From Erythrobacter sp. (GTDB lineage Bacteria; Pseudomonadota; Alphaproteobacteria; Sphingomonadales; Sphingomonadaceae): a DNA stretch of 9,306 nt. The DNA lies in the NCBI GenBank assembly GCA_002695185.1, contig NZOF01000143.1, positions 1 to 9,306 of the forward strand. The letters run 5' to 3'. Numbering within the stretch: position 1 is the stretch's first letter; each line of letters begins with the position of its first letter. The notes beneath the pieces were generated by a model, which ran no database searches, was not told the DNA's origin, and was given only the letters and a program-made list of their open reading frames with translations. Positions 1 to 5,944 of this stretch are shown here, piece by piece. The position numbers and the translations under genes are program-made.

Positions 1-135
1 CGTGCGGTAGCGGGCGGGCTTAAGCTTGCTCATGCACCTCGTCTAACCGCATGGATTCCCGATGTGAATCCTTCACCGGCTGAGTTCTGCAACAACGCCT
101 TTCAACGACGGAACGAATGCAATTCGGGGTCATGA
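1..135 (+). pseudogene. HsdR-like fragment, truncated after the repeat
   Basis: Reading from base 1 on the plus strand, the frame encodes the same residues as the right-hand hsdR-like gene up to AEFCNNA, the end of the inverted repeat. It then enters unrelated DNA (the antisense of the ATPase gene) and stops at TGA 133-135 after 11 non-homologous residues. The right-hand copy continues instead with EQRALSEIIDAF and a full C-terminal domain. This copy would therefore lack about 105 C-terminal residues. Its 5' part lies outside the window. Either it is a real rearranged duplicate or the product of a chimeric join; the fragment itself is plainly visible. Confidence 0.7.
8..99. repeat. Left copy of 92-bp perfect terminal inverted repeat
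   Basis: This stretch is the exact reverse complement of 9215-9306, with no mismatch over 92 bases; identity stops sharply after base 99. The outer limit of the repeat cannot be seen, because the right copy runs to the last base of the window. The repeated DNA is coding sequence of an HsdR-like C-terminal region, and it also supplies the last codons of the ATPase on the opposite strand. Confidence 0.97.
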
Positions 136-2173
136 AATCGGGATCGATCTGCCCCCTGCTGACATCAAAAACGTGTTTCAGTTGTTGGAGATGCGGCGTC
201 GCGAAGCCTTTCTGGCTGACGAAGCTGTGCTGGGATGCGCCCGGTACAAGCTGAAACAAACCATCCTTCTGGATCGCACGGTTGCTGCTGGCAACGTTAT
301 AGAAGTAGTTGTTGTGCGTCAGAACAAGCATGCGAGGGCGCGGATTTCCTGACTTGGGGTTGAACTCGATTTCACCCGCTGCGCTGATCCGTAACAGCTT
401 CAGGGTTTGCACAATCGTGTATACATAATCGAAAGACATCGACGTCACCGGATCGTCAAACACGAAATAAAGCCTGCCGTAATCGTCGTTTGACTCGACC
501 TTGAGATGGCTTTGCGCAATAAAATAGCAAAACGCCATGACCGATTTCTCGCCGTCACTCAGGGTTCGGTCTCCACCCCGGGCCATGCTTTTCTGCTCGC
601 GAAGCACCTTGAACGTGTCGACGTCGAATGTGTATCTTTGCCCGAAGAACCGCCTCAGAAGAAGCGAGAAGGTTTCCGCAACCCGGGTCCGGGCATCGGC
701 CTTGTCACCCTGCGTCCGGCGCAACTCCGTGATCTCGTTCGCCAGCCTTCTGCTTTGCTGCTCCATCTGCCTGACGCTCGATATTTCCGTGGCATTCGAA
801 TTACCGAACTCCCAGCGCATCGCCGCGCAGCCATCATTTTGAAGGGCGAGACGTTCGTTTTTTGAATTTCCAGCCAGACCCGAGATTTCTTCATATAGCG
901 CCGCGTTTTGGCGGCAGTGCTCGACGAGTATTTCAAGCTGTCCTGCGATATCCCCTTCGGGCATCGACTGCGGGACCGCGAGTTTTTCCAGCTTGACCGC
1001 AAGAGCTGCGTGCAAACCCTTCAGGGCATTGTCGATACCATCCAGGATAGGGTCGATATCATTAACTTCCTTGTCCTGAGCCGATGGGAAATATGCCTTC
1101 AGGTCGTCAAAATGCGATTTGGCCGACAAATGCTGCGTCCGCAAGGTAGCCAAATTAGCCTTTACTGTCGTGACATCACGCTGCAGCGAAGCCAAACTGT
1201 CCTTTTCCTTCGCCTCCGCGTCGTCAAAATATTCCTGATACCTCGATATGGCCAGCAGGCCCGCCTCTGACAGGGTTTGCGTACAGAAAGGGCAATCGTT
1301 GTCCGCAGCCTCCTGTAGACGAAGTCCAGAACGAAAAAAGTCAGGATCTTCGGCGATCTTTCGTTTCACGTCTTCTGCGACGCTCGATGGCGACGTCACT
1401 CGCGCCAGCGCCGCCTCAAACGCTGCCCAATCGAGGCGCAGCCCATCCGGCACCGGTCCGACCGGTAGTTTTGGATCGCTGGGAAGGGATTTGAACTTGT
1501 TGTAGCTTGCCAGCAGCTCCAAAGCCGCTTTTTGCGGCTGGCTTCCAGAGAAAGGGCTGTCCTCGAAGTAGACGCCTGGATTCAATGACTTGAAACTGCC
1601 AAGCGCTGAGTTGATCTGGAAGTCTGCACGCAGCTTTTGCTTCTGCGCCTCGAACTCCTTTTTCAGGTTATCCCTAGCGGAAGCCAGAGCACTGTCCTTT
1701 TCCGCTTTCTCGGCTTCCTTGGCATCTATCGCAAGATTCTCTTGGCCGACGATGATTTCATGGTCGATATTGCCATCCAGCTCGAACCGCTTTTGCCGAA
1801 GGTGGAGGTCTACGTAATCTTCAGAGAACACGTGGAACAGATACTTCGGTGCGGAGAAACTGACACTGCCTGCGGTCCTGTTCAGCTCGATCTTCCCGAT
1901 GCAGGTGGTACCCTCCCAGAGGCTGAAGGTACCTCTAGCTGACGAGGCTTCTTCAGAAACCAGCCGCTCTGCAATCTCTTCGCGGCGAATCCCTTCCAGC
2001 GAATTTTCATCGAGCAGCCGCAGTGATCTGGCCAAGAACGACTTTCCGGTACCGTTCCGCGCAAAAATCAAATTCTCCTTGTTGTTTGAGAGTGTCCCAT
2101 CCAGCGATATGATCGGGCCGATATTCTGGATAGTGATTTTGAGGGCGGGCTTGGGCGTCGCTTGTGTATTCAT
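20..2173 (-). CDS. AAA_13 (PrrC/RloC-like) ATPase, 3' end truncated
   Basis: A 717-residue P-loop ATPase of the AAA_13 type, the group that includes the anticodon nucleases PrrC and RloC. Visible motifs: Walker A ARNGTGKS about residues 38-45; a central region rich in helix-forming charged residues, with a CPFC pair at 294-297 like the zinc-binding CxxC of RloC; the ABC-type signature LSDGEKS at 538-544; Walker B LYFVFDDPVTSM at 568-579; and an H-loop LVLTHN from 616. Near the end, PNCIRSVVE (683-691) gives R687-x3-E691, resembling the Arg/Glu pair of the PrrC nuclease site. From residue 692 on, the protein is encoded by antisense hsdR DNA of the inverted repeat and is unlike the family, so the genuine C-terminus, including any catalytic His, appears lost. 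ATG 2171-2173 is the only good start; its ribosome site is weak. The PrrC/RloC assignment and any tRNA-cleaving role are inference from motifs. Confidence 0.8.
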   Translation of the reverse strand: MNTQATPKPALKITIQNIGPIISLDGTLSNNKENLIFARNGTGKSFLARSLRLLDENSLEGIRREEIAERLVSEEASSARGTFSLWEGTTCIGKIELNRTAGSVSFSAPKYLFHVFSEDYVDLHLRQKRFELDGNIDHEIIVGQENLAIDAKEAEKAEKDSALASARDNLKKEFEAQKQKLRADFQINSALGSFKSLNPGVYFEDSPFSGSQPQKAALELLASYNKFKSLPSDPKLPVGPVPDGLRLDWAAFEAALARVTSPSSVAEDVKRKIAEDPDFFRSGLRLQEAADNDCPFCTQTLSEAGLLAISRYQEYFDDAEAKEKDSLASLQRDVTTVKANLATLRTQHLSAKSHFDDLKAYFPSAQDKEVNDIDPILDGIDNALKGLHAALAVKLEKLAVPQSMPEGDIAGQLEILVEHCRQNAALYEEISGLAGNSKNERLALQNDGCAAMRWEFGNSNATEISSVRQMEQQSRRLANEITELRRTQGDKADARTRVAETFSLLLRRFFGQRYTFDVDTFKVLREQKSMARGGDRTLSDGEKSVMAFCYFIAQSHLKVESNDDYGRLYFVFDDPVTSMSFDYVYTIVQTLKLLRISAAGEIEFNPKSGNPRPRMLVLTHNNYFYNVASSNRAIQKDGLFQLVPGASQHSFVSQKGFATPHLQQLKHVFDVSRGQIDPDFMTPNCIRSVVERRCCRTQPVKDSHRESMRLDEVHEQA

Positions 2174-2410
2174 GAACCAATCACTTTTTGCCGCAATTAT
2201 ATCCGAAGGACGGTAGCGCGATCACGCAACCGTGAATAGTCTGATTTTCTGCTCATCCGCCCGAGGTGGAGCCCATGCTCCCGGGAGATACGTCTCAGAC
2301 CGGTGTATGCTCAACAGCCTCAGGATCATCGCCCCCAGCACAACCTCGCGGCAACATCCACATGTTTGCCGCTGAATGCATGTTCTTGCCTTGTTCCCGC
2401 CGACCGAACG
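2174..2410. other. Gap between divergent genes, no gene seen
   Basis: Apart from the candidate -10 box at 2196-2201, I see no convincing gene, RNA or repeat here. Open frames on both strands through this stretch have poor codon use and no recognisable protein features. The change from the less GC-rich ATPase gene to the GC-rich module occurs in or near this stretch, so the left edge of the inserted element, and any att site, should lie here or close by. Confidence 0.5.
2196..2201 (-). promoter_or_regulatory. Candidate -10 box for the ATPase gene
   Basis: On the minus strand this reads TATAAT, a perfect -10 hexamer, 22 bases upstream of the ATPase start. The stretch 17 bases further upstream (2219-2224, TGATCG on the minus strand) is a poor -35, so the promoter is plausible but not certain. 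It would give a very short leader of about 15 bases. Confidence 0.35.
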
Positions 2411-2575
2411 ATGCACAACCACGCGCAAGAGGAGAATCAAGCTCAACCGCAAGCATAGCAGCCTCATCGGAATATAGCTCAGGGACAGGAGATCGGGCGC
2501 AAGGAAGCGCCCTGCCCTCATTGCCGCCAATTCCACTTCCCCCGCACCTTTGGGCGCGGGATGCACCGGGTTTGA
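2411..2575 (+). pseudogene. Small CxxC protein ORF with an in-frame amber stop
   Basis: From ATG 2411 the frame reads MHNHAQEENQAQPQA, meets TAG at 2456-2458, and then stays open in the same frame to TGA 2573-2575. The second part ends in CPHCRQFHFPRTFGRGMHRV, which has a zinc-ribbon-like CxxC and strongly GC-biased third positions, so it looks like true coding sequence. No ATG, GTG or TTG is available between the TAG and the CxxC, and no ribosome site precedes ATG 2411. The simplest reading is a small regulatory-type gene broken by one stop; readthrough or chance are alternatives. Not recognised beyond this. Confidence 0.3.
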
Positions 2576-2584
2576 GCGACGAAA

Positions 2585-2608
2585 ATCCTCTGCAGAAACG
2601 GAGAGGAT
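2585..2608 (+). promoter_or_regulatory. Hairpin covering the ribosome binding site of the 2615 gene
   Basis: ATCCTCT (2585-2591) and AGAGGAT (2602-2608) are perfect 7-bp arms around a 10-base loop. The right arm contains the AGAGGA ribosome binding site, seven bases before ATG 2615. If the hairpin forms in the mRNA it would hide the site and lower translation. The pairing is seen; the regulation is inferred. Confidence 0.4.
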
Positions 2609-2614
2609 AAGATC

Positions 2615-3214
2615 ATGGCCCTGCCGCCGCGCACGCATTACACCCTGCACGAAGTCACTGCCCGCTGGGGCTGCAACATCGCCGACATCGCCGGCTGGGC
2701 GGATGTGGGGCGGTTCCGCATTATGACTGGAATCGCCATGGTTCGCTGCGGGCAGGAAGCCGTGGCAGGCAAGGTCGTCTTATCGCCGATGGAACTGCTG
2801 CCGCTGTTCCGCCGCTGCGGCACCGGTCCAACGGAAGGTGTCATGCGCCGTATCCAGCCCATCGACCGGGAGGACTGGCTGCCGATCACGGATCCGGTGG
2901 GCGGCGTCTCGGTTGCCATCGCCGACATGCTGATCCTGGCTGACGAGGTGCACGCCTTCGAGGACGAGAACGACATGGTGCGCCGGGTGGCATCCGGTCC
3001 GGGGGTGGCGACGCCCTATGATTGGGAGGGGATGAATGTCGCATTGATCACGCGGATTCACGACCAAGGGCTGCCACCGACACAGGCGGAGTTGATCGCC
3101 GAGATGCAGGATTGGTTTGCCGATCAGACCGATGGCGAGCGGATCCCCGACGGCCGCAGCATCCGGAGGCGCATCACGCCGGTCTGGAAGGCGTTGCGCC
3201 GCGAGGAAGCGTAA
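2615..3214 (+). CDS. Hypothetical HTH-like protein of a mobile element
   Basis: A 199-residue protein starting at ATG 2615 behind AGAGGA. Residues 8-36 (YTLHEVTARWGC, then IAGWADVGRFRI) look like a MerR/excisionase-type helix-turn-helix that senses position by a short recognition helix. Residues about 95-120 are acidic and helical. The C-terminus (about 150-196) has GLPPTQAELIAEMQDWF and then PDGRSIRRRITPVWKAL, a basic segment that may be a second DNA-binding part. No membrane segment or signal peptide. It converges with the integrase gene, 24 bases apart, with no terminator visible between them. It resembles hypothetical proteins I associate with Rhodobacterales phages and islands, but I do not recognise a function. 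A regulator of the element is the likeliest role, by inference. Confidence 0.75.
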   Translation: MALPPRTHYTLHEVTARWGCNIADIAGWADVGRFRIMTGIAMVRCGQEAVAGKVVLSPMELLPLFRRCGTGPTEGVMRRIQPIDREDWLPITDPVGGVSVAIADMLILADEVHAFEDENDMVRRVASGPGVATPYDWEGMNVALITRIHDQGLPPTQAELIAEMQDWFADQTDGERIPDGRSIRRRITPVWKALRREEA

Positions 3215-3238
3215 TGGCAATGTTGGGCGCTGAGCCGG

Positions 3239-4504
3239 TCAGGCAGACAGGTGTTTCGGGGCTTCCCCGGCATCATGCACCAGCCGTGGCTTCGGCCGGA
3301 AGGCGCTGGCCACGGCATCGACCCCGGCGCGCAGGGGCGAATCCATCAGATGGGCGTAGCGCAGTGTGGTCTGCATCTGGCTGTGACCCAGCAATTTGCC
3401 GATCATTTCCAGCGAGGCGCCGCCGCTGACCAGAAGCGAGGCGAAGGTGTGGCGCAGATCGTGGATGCGGACATCTTCCAGCCCGCAGTCCTTCTGCACC
3501 CGCGCCCAGAACCGGCGCACCTCCTGCACCGGCTGGCCGGGCGTGTCGCCGGGAAAGAGCCATGGCACCCCTTTCGGCACCAGCATCAGCCGCTGCCGCA
3601 CAATGGCGGCGGTCTCGTCCGAGATCGGCACCCGATGGGCGCGGCGCTGCTTGGTCATGGCGGGCGGTTTCGACCAGCTCATCTGCTCGAGGTTGAACTG
3701 TTCGAAGCGGGCCTGCCGCACCTCGCCGAGCCGGGCGCCGGTCAGCATGCAGAGCCGGATGATGTCGGCGGCGCGCCGGTCCTCGGCGGCATCCAGCGCT
3801 GCGGCAAGTTTGGCGATTTCCTCCTTGGACAGGAACCGCTCGCGCGGGGTTTCCATGCGGCGATGAAAGCGCTGGGCGGGATTGTCCTCGCACCAGCCCC
3901 ATTGCACCGCCAGCGTGAACATTTTTCGAATGATCTCTCCGACCCGGTTGGCGCGGACCGGCGTCGGTTTCGGCCCCTGCAATTTGCGCGCCCGGTTGTT
4001 CGGTTTCGCCTTGTGCGGGCGGGCCCGGCCCTCGGCGATCTGTGTCAGCAGCCTGTCGACATCGCTCTGGCTGATTTCTGACACCAACTTCCGCCCCCAG
4101 ACGGGGGCGACCAGTTTCGCCATCACCGAGCGCTGGTCGGCCTGACTGCGTTCCGACAGTTTCGGCAGATGCTCGGCGCAGTAGCGCTCGATCAGATCGT
4201 CCACGCGGGGCGCCTCGCGCTTCTCCTCGCGCAAGGCCAGAGGATCGGCCCCGGCATCGATCTCGCGGCGAAGTTCCCTTGCCCGCTCCCGCGCCGCCGA
4301 GACCGACCAGTCCGGCCACCTTCCAAAAGTCATCCGGCGCTGGCGCCCGGCATGGCGGTAATCCAGCGTGAAGGCCCGCCCGCCGCCGCGATAGATACAG
4401 ACCGCAAAGCCGCGCATCTCGCTGTCAAAAATCTGGTAATCCCGCCCCGTCACCGGCTCGGCCTCGCGCAGGATCTTTTCGGTCAGCTTGATGCGTTCGG
4501 GCAT
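3239..4504 (-). CDS. int: Tyrosine site-specific integrase (DUF4102 / phage integrase)
   Basis: A 421-residue tyrosine recombinase that would insert and excise the element by cutting and rejoining DNA at att sites. The N-terminus (about 1-95) is an arm-type DNA-binding domain of the DUF4102 kind (TEKILREAEPVTGRDYQIFD, then FAVCIYRGGGRAFTLDYR). A SAM-like core-binding domain follows (about 100-215) and a catalytic domain (about 225-400). Catalytic residues are visible: R258 in LTGARLGEV, K285 in TKQRRAH, H348 and R351 in IHDLRHTF, H374 in LLGHSQ, and the nucleophile Y383 in TTLRYAHL. All are intact, so the enzyme is probably active. ATG 4502-4504 is preceded on its strand by AGAAGGA, about ten bases away. 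It is divergent from the 5059 operon across a structured 554-base gap, the usual place for attP and for excision control. Confidence 0.93.
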   Translation of the reverse strand: MPERIKLTEKILREAEPVTGRDYQIFDSEMRGFAVCIYRGGGRAFTLDYRHAGRQRRMTFGRWPDWSVSAARERARELRREIDAGADPLALREEKREAPRVDDLIERYCAEHLPKLSERSQADQRSVMAKLVAPVWGRKLVSEISQSDVDRLLTQIAEGRARPHKAKPNNRARKLQGPKPTPVRANRVGEIIRKMFTLAVQWGWCEDNPAQRFHRRMETPRERFLSKEEIAKLAAALDAAEDRRAADIIRLCMLTGARLGEVRQARFEQFNLEQMSWSKPPAMTKQRRAHRVPISDETAAIVRQRLMLVPKGVPWLFPGDTPGQPVQEVRRFWARVQKDCGLEDVRIHDLRHTFASLLVSGGASLEMIGKLLGHSQMQTTLRYAHLMDSPLRAGVDAVASAFRPKPRLVHDAGEAPKHLSA

Positions 4505-4576
4505 GGTTTTTTGGTCCTTCTGGCATCCGACATGAGGCGTGGTTTCGCGGGCCTGGCAAGTTCAGCATGGGAAGGC

Positions 4577-4641
4577 GGGTGGCAGGGAGGCGGAGAGTGG
4601 CATAATGGACGCCACATCCGTGCCACCCCTTGTTTTGCTGG
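4577..4641. repeat. Left 65-bp arm of an imperfect inverted repeat
   Basis: Aligned without gaps against the reverse complement of 4947-5011, it matches at 54 of 65 bases by hand count. It starts with GGGTGGC, contains GAGTGGCA and GTGCCACCCC, and ends with TGTTTTGCTGG. Similarity stops on both sides, so the element is bounded. Confidence 0.85.
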
Positions 4642-4780
4642 GGATTTCGCCTCCGCAGGAGCACATGGCGAATTGCCACGCCCCTGTCCGATCCCAGCCT
4701 GATCACCGGAATCGCCGCTTGGAACACGCGCTTTAGCGGCGCACGCTGAGCCAAATCTGTAAATCCCGAATGATATCAAT

Positions 4781-4811
4781 GGGTGGCGCGGTGCCATGCC
4801 GGGTGCCACCC
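4781..4811. repeat. Central GGGTGGC/GCCACCC palindrome
   Basis: GGGTGGC (4781-4787) and GCCACCC (4805-4811) are perfect 7-bp arms built from the same word as the two 65-bp elements. The dyad centre (4796) nearly coincides with the midpoint of the two arms (4794), and the AT-rich stretch 4751-4780 lies right beside it. Confidence 0.7.
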
Positions 4812-4841
4812 CCTCTTAGCCCGCCAATGCCGGTCAATGCA

Positions 4842-4871
4842 GGCAAATACGGCTGTTCGCAGGTGTTTGCC
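4842..4871. repeat. Secondary dyad GGCAAATAC / GTGTTTGCC
   Basis: GGCAAATAC (4842-4850) pairs with GTGTTTGCC (4863-4871) at 8 of 9 positions around a 12-base loop. It has no T-run after it, so it is not a terminator; it could be a protein-binding site. Confidence 0.5.
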
Positions 4872-4946
4872 GCTTTGCCGTCAATCCGGCGCTGATCGGC
4901 GACTATCGCCGCCCTGCCCTGCTCAGCCCGGGGAAACGCCTCAAAG

Positions 4947-5011
4947 CCAGCAAAACATGGGGTGGCACGCCTGTGGTGATCTTTGTGCCACCCTCCGCCT
5001 CGCCGCCACCC
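4947..5011. repeat. Right 65-bp arm of an imperfect inverted repeat
   Basis: Reverse-complement partner of 4577-4641 (54/65). It contains a perfect 9-bp dyad, GGGTGGCAC at 4960-4968 and GTGCCACCC at 4985-4993, which in the left arm is weakened to GAGTGGCAT and GTGCCACCC. It ends about 47 bases before the start of the HTH gene, a suitable position for an operator. Confidence 0.85.
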
Positions 5012-5058
5012 CTCGGCATCTGCGCTCAATCACCTCCACAGCAATGATGGAGACCCTG

Positions 5059-5316
5059 ATGCCGCATCTCGGATCGATGCCGGAACCGACCGCAAAACCC
5101 CGGACGCTGATGGGTGGCTGGATCAGCCGCCTGGACCTCGCCATGGAACTCGGCCTCTCGGTCGACACGCTGCGCCGCTGGGAGGCGCAGCGCATGGGAC
5201 CGCCCTGCGTCCGGGCTGGCCGCAAGGTCTATTACCGCCGCGCCGCCGTCGAGGACTGGCTGGAAGAGCAGGAACAGGCTGCCCCGCGCCGTCGCCGCGC
5301 CGGAGGCCGTCGCTGA
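5059..5316 (+). CDS. Small HTH DNA-binding protein (AlpA/excisionase-like)
   Basis: An 85-residue protein with an HTH_17/MerR-like fold: SRLDLAMELGLSVDTLRRWE (about 23-42) is the helix-turn-helix, followed by GPPCVRAGRKVYYRRAAVEDWLEE, the usual wing and last helix of AlpA/Xis-type proteins, and then a short basic tail (APRRRRAGGRR). I chose ATG 5059 because GGAG at 5049-5052 sits six bases before it; ATG 5044 and 5047 are in frame but lack a ribosome site. It is the first gene of the plus-strand operon and divergent from int across the repeat-rich gap, which suits an excisionase or early regulator binding there. Its TGA overlaps the next ATG (TGATG at 5314-5318), implying coupled translation. 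Whether it acts on excision or on transcription cannot be told from sequence. Confidence 0.8.
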   Translation: MPHLGSMPEPTAKPRTLMGGWISRLDLAMELGLSVDTLRRWEAQRMGPPCVRAGRKVYYRRAAVEDWLEEQEQAAPRRRRAGGRR

Positions 5317-5552
5317 TGACCGACCTGATCCATGCGCCCGACTGGCCCGCCGACCGTGTCGCCGAGGCCCGCGCCGTCATTGCCGATGCCGCCCATCACA
5401 GCGACCGCCTCGTGACCATCGCCTGCGAGGTGCTGACCCGCCACGGCGCGACCGAGGACGAGCGCGAAGAGGCAAGGCTGCTGCGCCTGATCGTCGATGC
5501 CCGACAGCCCGTTCGCGGTCGGCGGCGCGATGGTGACGAGGTACAGCGATGA
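5316..5552 (+). CDS. Hypothetical 78-aa operon protein
   Basis: A small, largely helical, charged protein beginning MTDLIHAPDWPADRVAEARA. The start ATG 5316 overlaps the stop of the HTH gene by one base, with GGAGG nine bases before it, and its own stop overlaps the next start (ATGA at 5549-5552). Such packing on both sides supports real translation. No cysteine pair, membrane segment or known motif is visible apart from a basic stretch near the end (RGRRRDGDEVQR). I do not recognise it; its position suggests an early phage gene, perhaps an accessory to the nuclease or regulator beside it. Confidence 0.7.
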   Translation: MTDLIHAPDWPADRVAEARAVIADAAHHSDRLVTIACEVLTRHGATEDEREEARLLRLIVDARQPVRGRRRDGDEVQR

Positions 5553-5944
5553 AGCGCCGCGGCACCCCCGAGGCCGATCTGCAGCGCGCGGTGGTCCGCA
5601 CCCTGCGCCAGATCCTGCCCCGCACCGCCATCATCCATCATTGCGCCAATGAGGTCACGGAACCCGGACCGCGCGGTGCGAAGCGCCAGGCGATCCTTGT
5701 CGGCATGGGCGTTCATGCCGGCTTCGCCGATCTGATGATCCTCTGCGACGGCCGCGTGCTGTTTCTGGAACTGAAAGCCCCGAAGGGTCGCTTGCGCCCG
5801 ACGCAGGAGGCGTTCCGCGATGCCGTTCTGGCGCAGGGCTTTGGCTGGGCGCTGGTCCGGTCGCTGGACGATGCGCTGACAGCCTTGGCCGATCACGGGT
5901 TCGCTACCCGCATCGCCGCCCAGGGTCGGAGGGCCGCACCATGA
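5549..5944 (+). CDS. VRR-NUC domain nuclease
   Basis: A 131-residue single-domain protein of the VRR-NUC (PD-(D/E)xK) family, small phage nucleases that often act on branched or structured DNA. Visible motifs: GVHAGFADLMIL with the catalytic Asp D61, LFLELKAPKG with E74 and K76, and Q86 in the following helix (RPTQEAF); then the family's usual end, G-F-G-W-A-L-V-R-S-L-D-D-A. The length is normal for stand-alone phage members. The start at ATG 5549 has GAGG seven bases upstream and overlaps the previous stop; its own stop overlaps the next gene by ATGA at 5941-5944. Placed next to the initiator-like gene, it probably serves replication or recombination of the element. The substrate is not visible in the sequence. 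Confidence 0.88.
   Translation: MKRRGTPEADLQRAVVRTLRQILPRTAIIHHCANEVTEPGPRGAKRQAILVGMGVHAGFADLMILCDGRVLFLELKAPKGRLRPTQEAFRDAVLAQGFGWALVRSLDDALTALADHGFATRIAAQGRRAAP

Larger units (their letters stand above)
4505..5058. promoter_or_regulatory. Divergent int/early-operon control region, possible attP
   Basis: This 554-base gap holds no convincing gene on either strand. It contains two 65-bp inverted arms (4577-4641 and 4947-5011), a central palindrome (4781-4811), a second dyad (4842-4871) and an AT-rich stretch at 4751-4780 (10 G/C of 30 by hand count, in otherwise GC-rich DNA). The word GTGGCAC or a close variant occurs about eight times in both orientations. The layout, with inverted arms about 150 bases either side of a central core beside an integrase, recalls phage attP regions, but operators for the HTH protein or an origin are also possible. 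Confidence 0.5.

Noticed and set aside
500..1950. Plus-strand open frames opposite the ATPase gene
   Set aside because: Low-quality frames without motifs or ribosome sites, opposite a gene with clear P-loop ATPase motifs.
2495..2512. GGGCGC/GCGCCC hairpin as a terminator
   Set aside because: Six-bp perfect stem, but no T-run after it on either strand, and it lies in the coding-like CxxC frame.
2466..2515. tRNA-like fragment (ATAGCTCAG resembling a D-arm)
   Set aside because: No anticodon stem, T-arm (GTTCGA-type) or acceptor pairing follows; only the short word matches.
3251..4319. Long open frames antisense to and overlapping the integrase
   Set aside because: They arise from GC-rich third positions of the integrase gene; no domain features, while the integrase has all catalytic residues.
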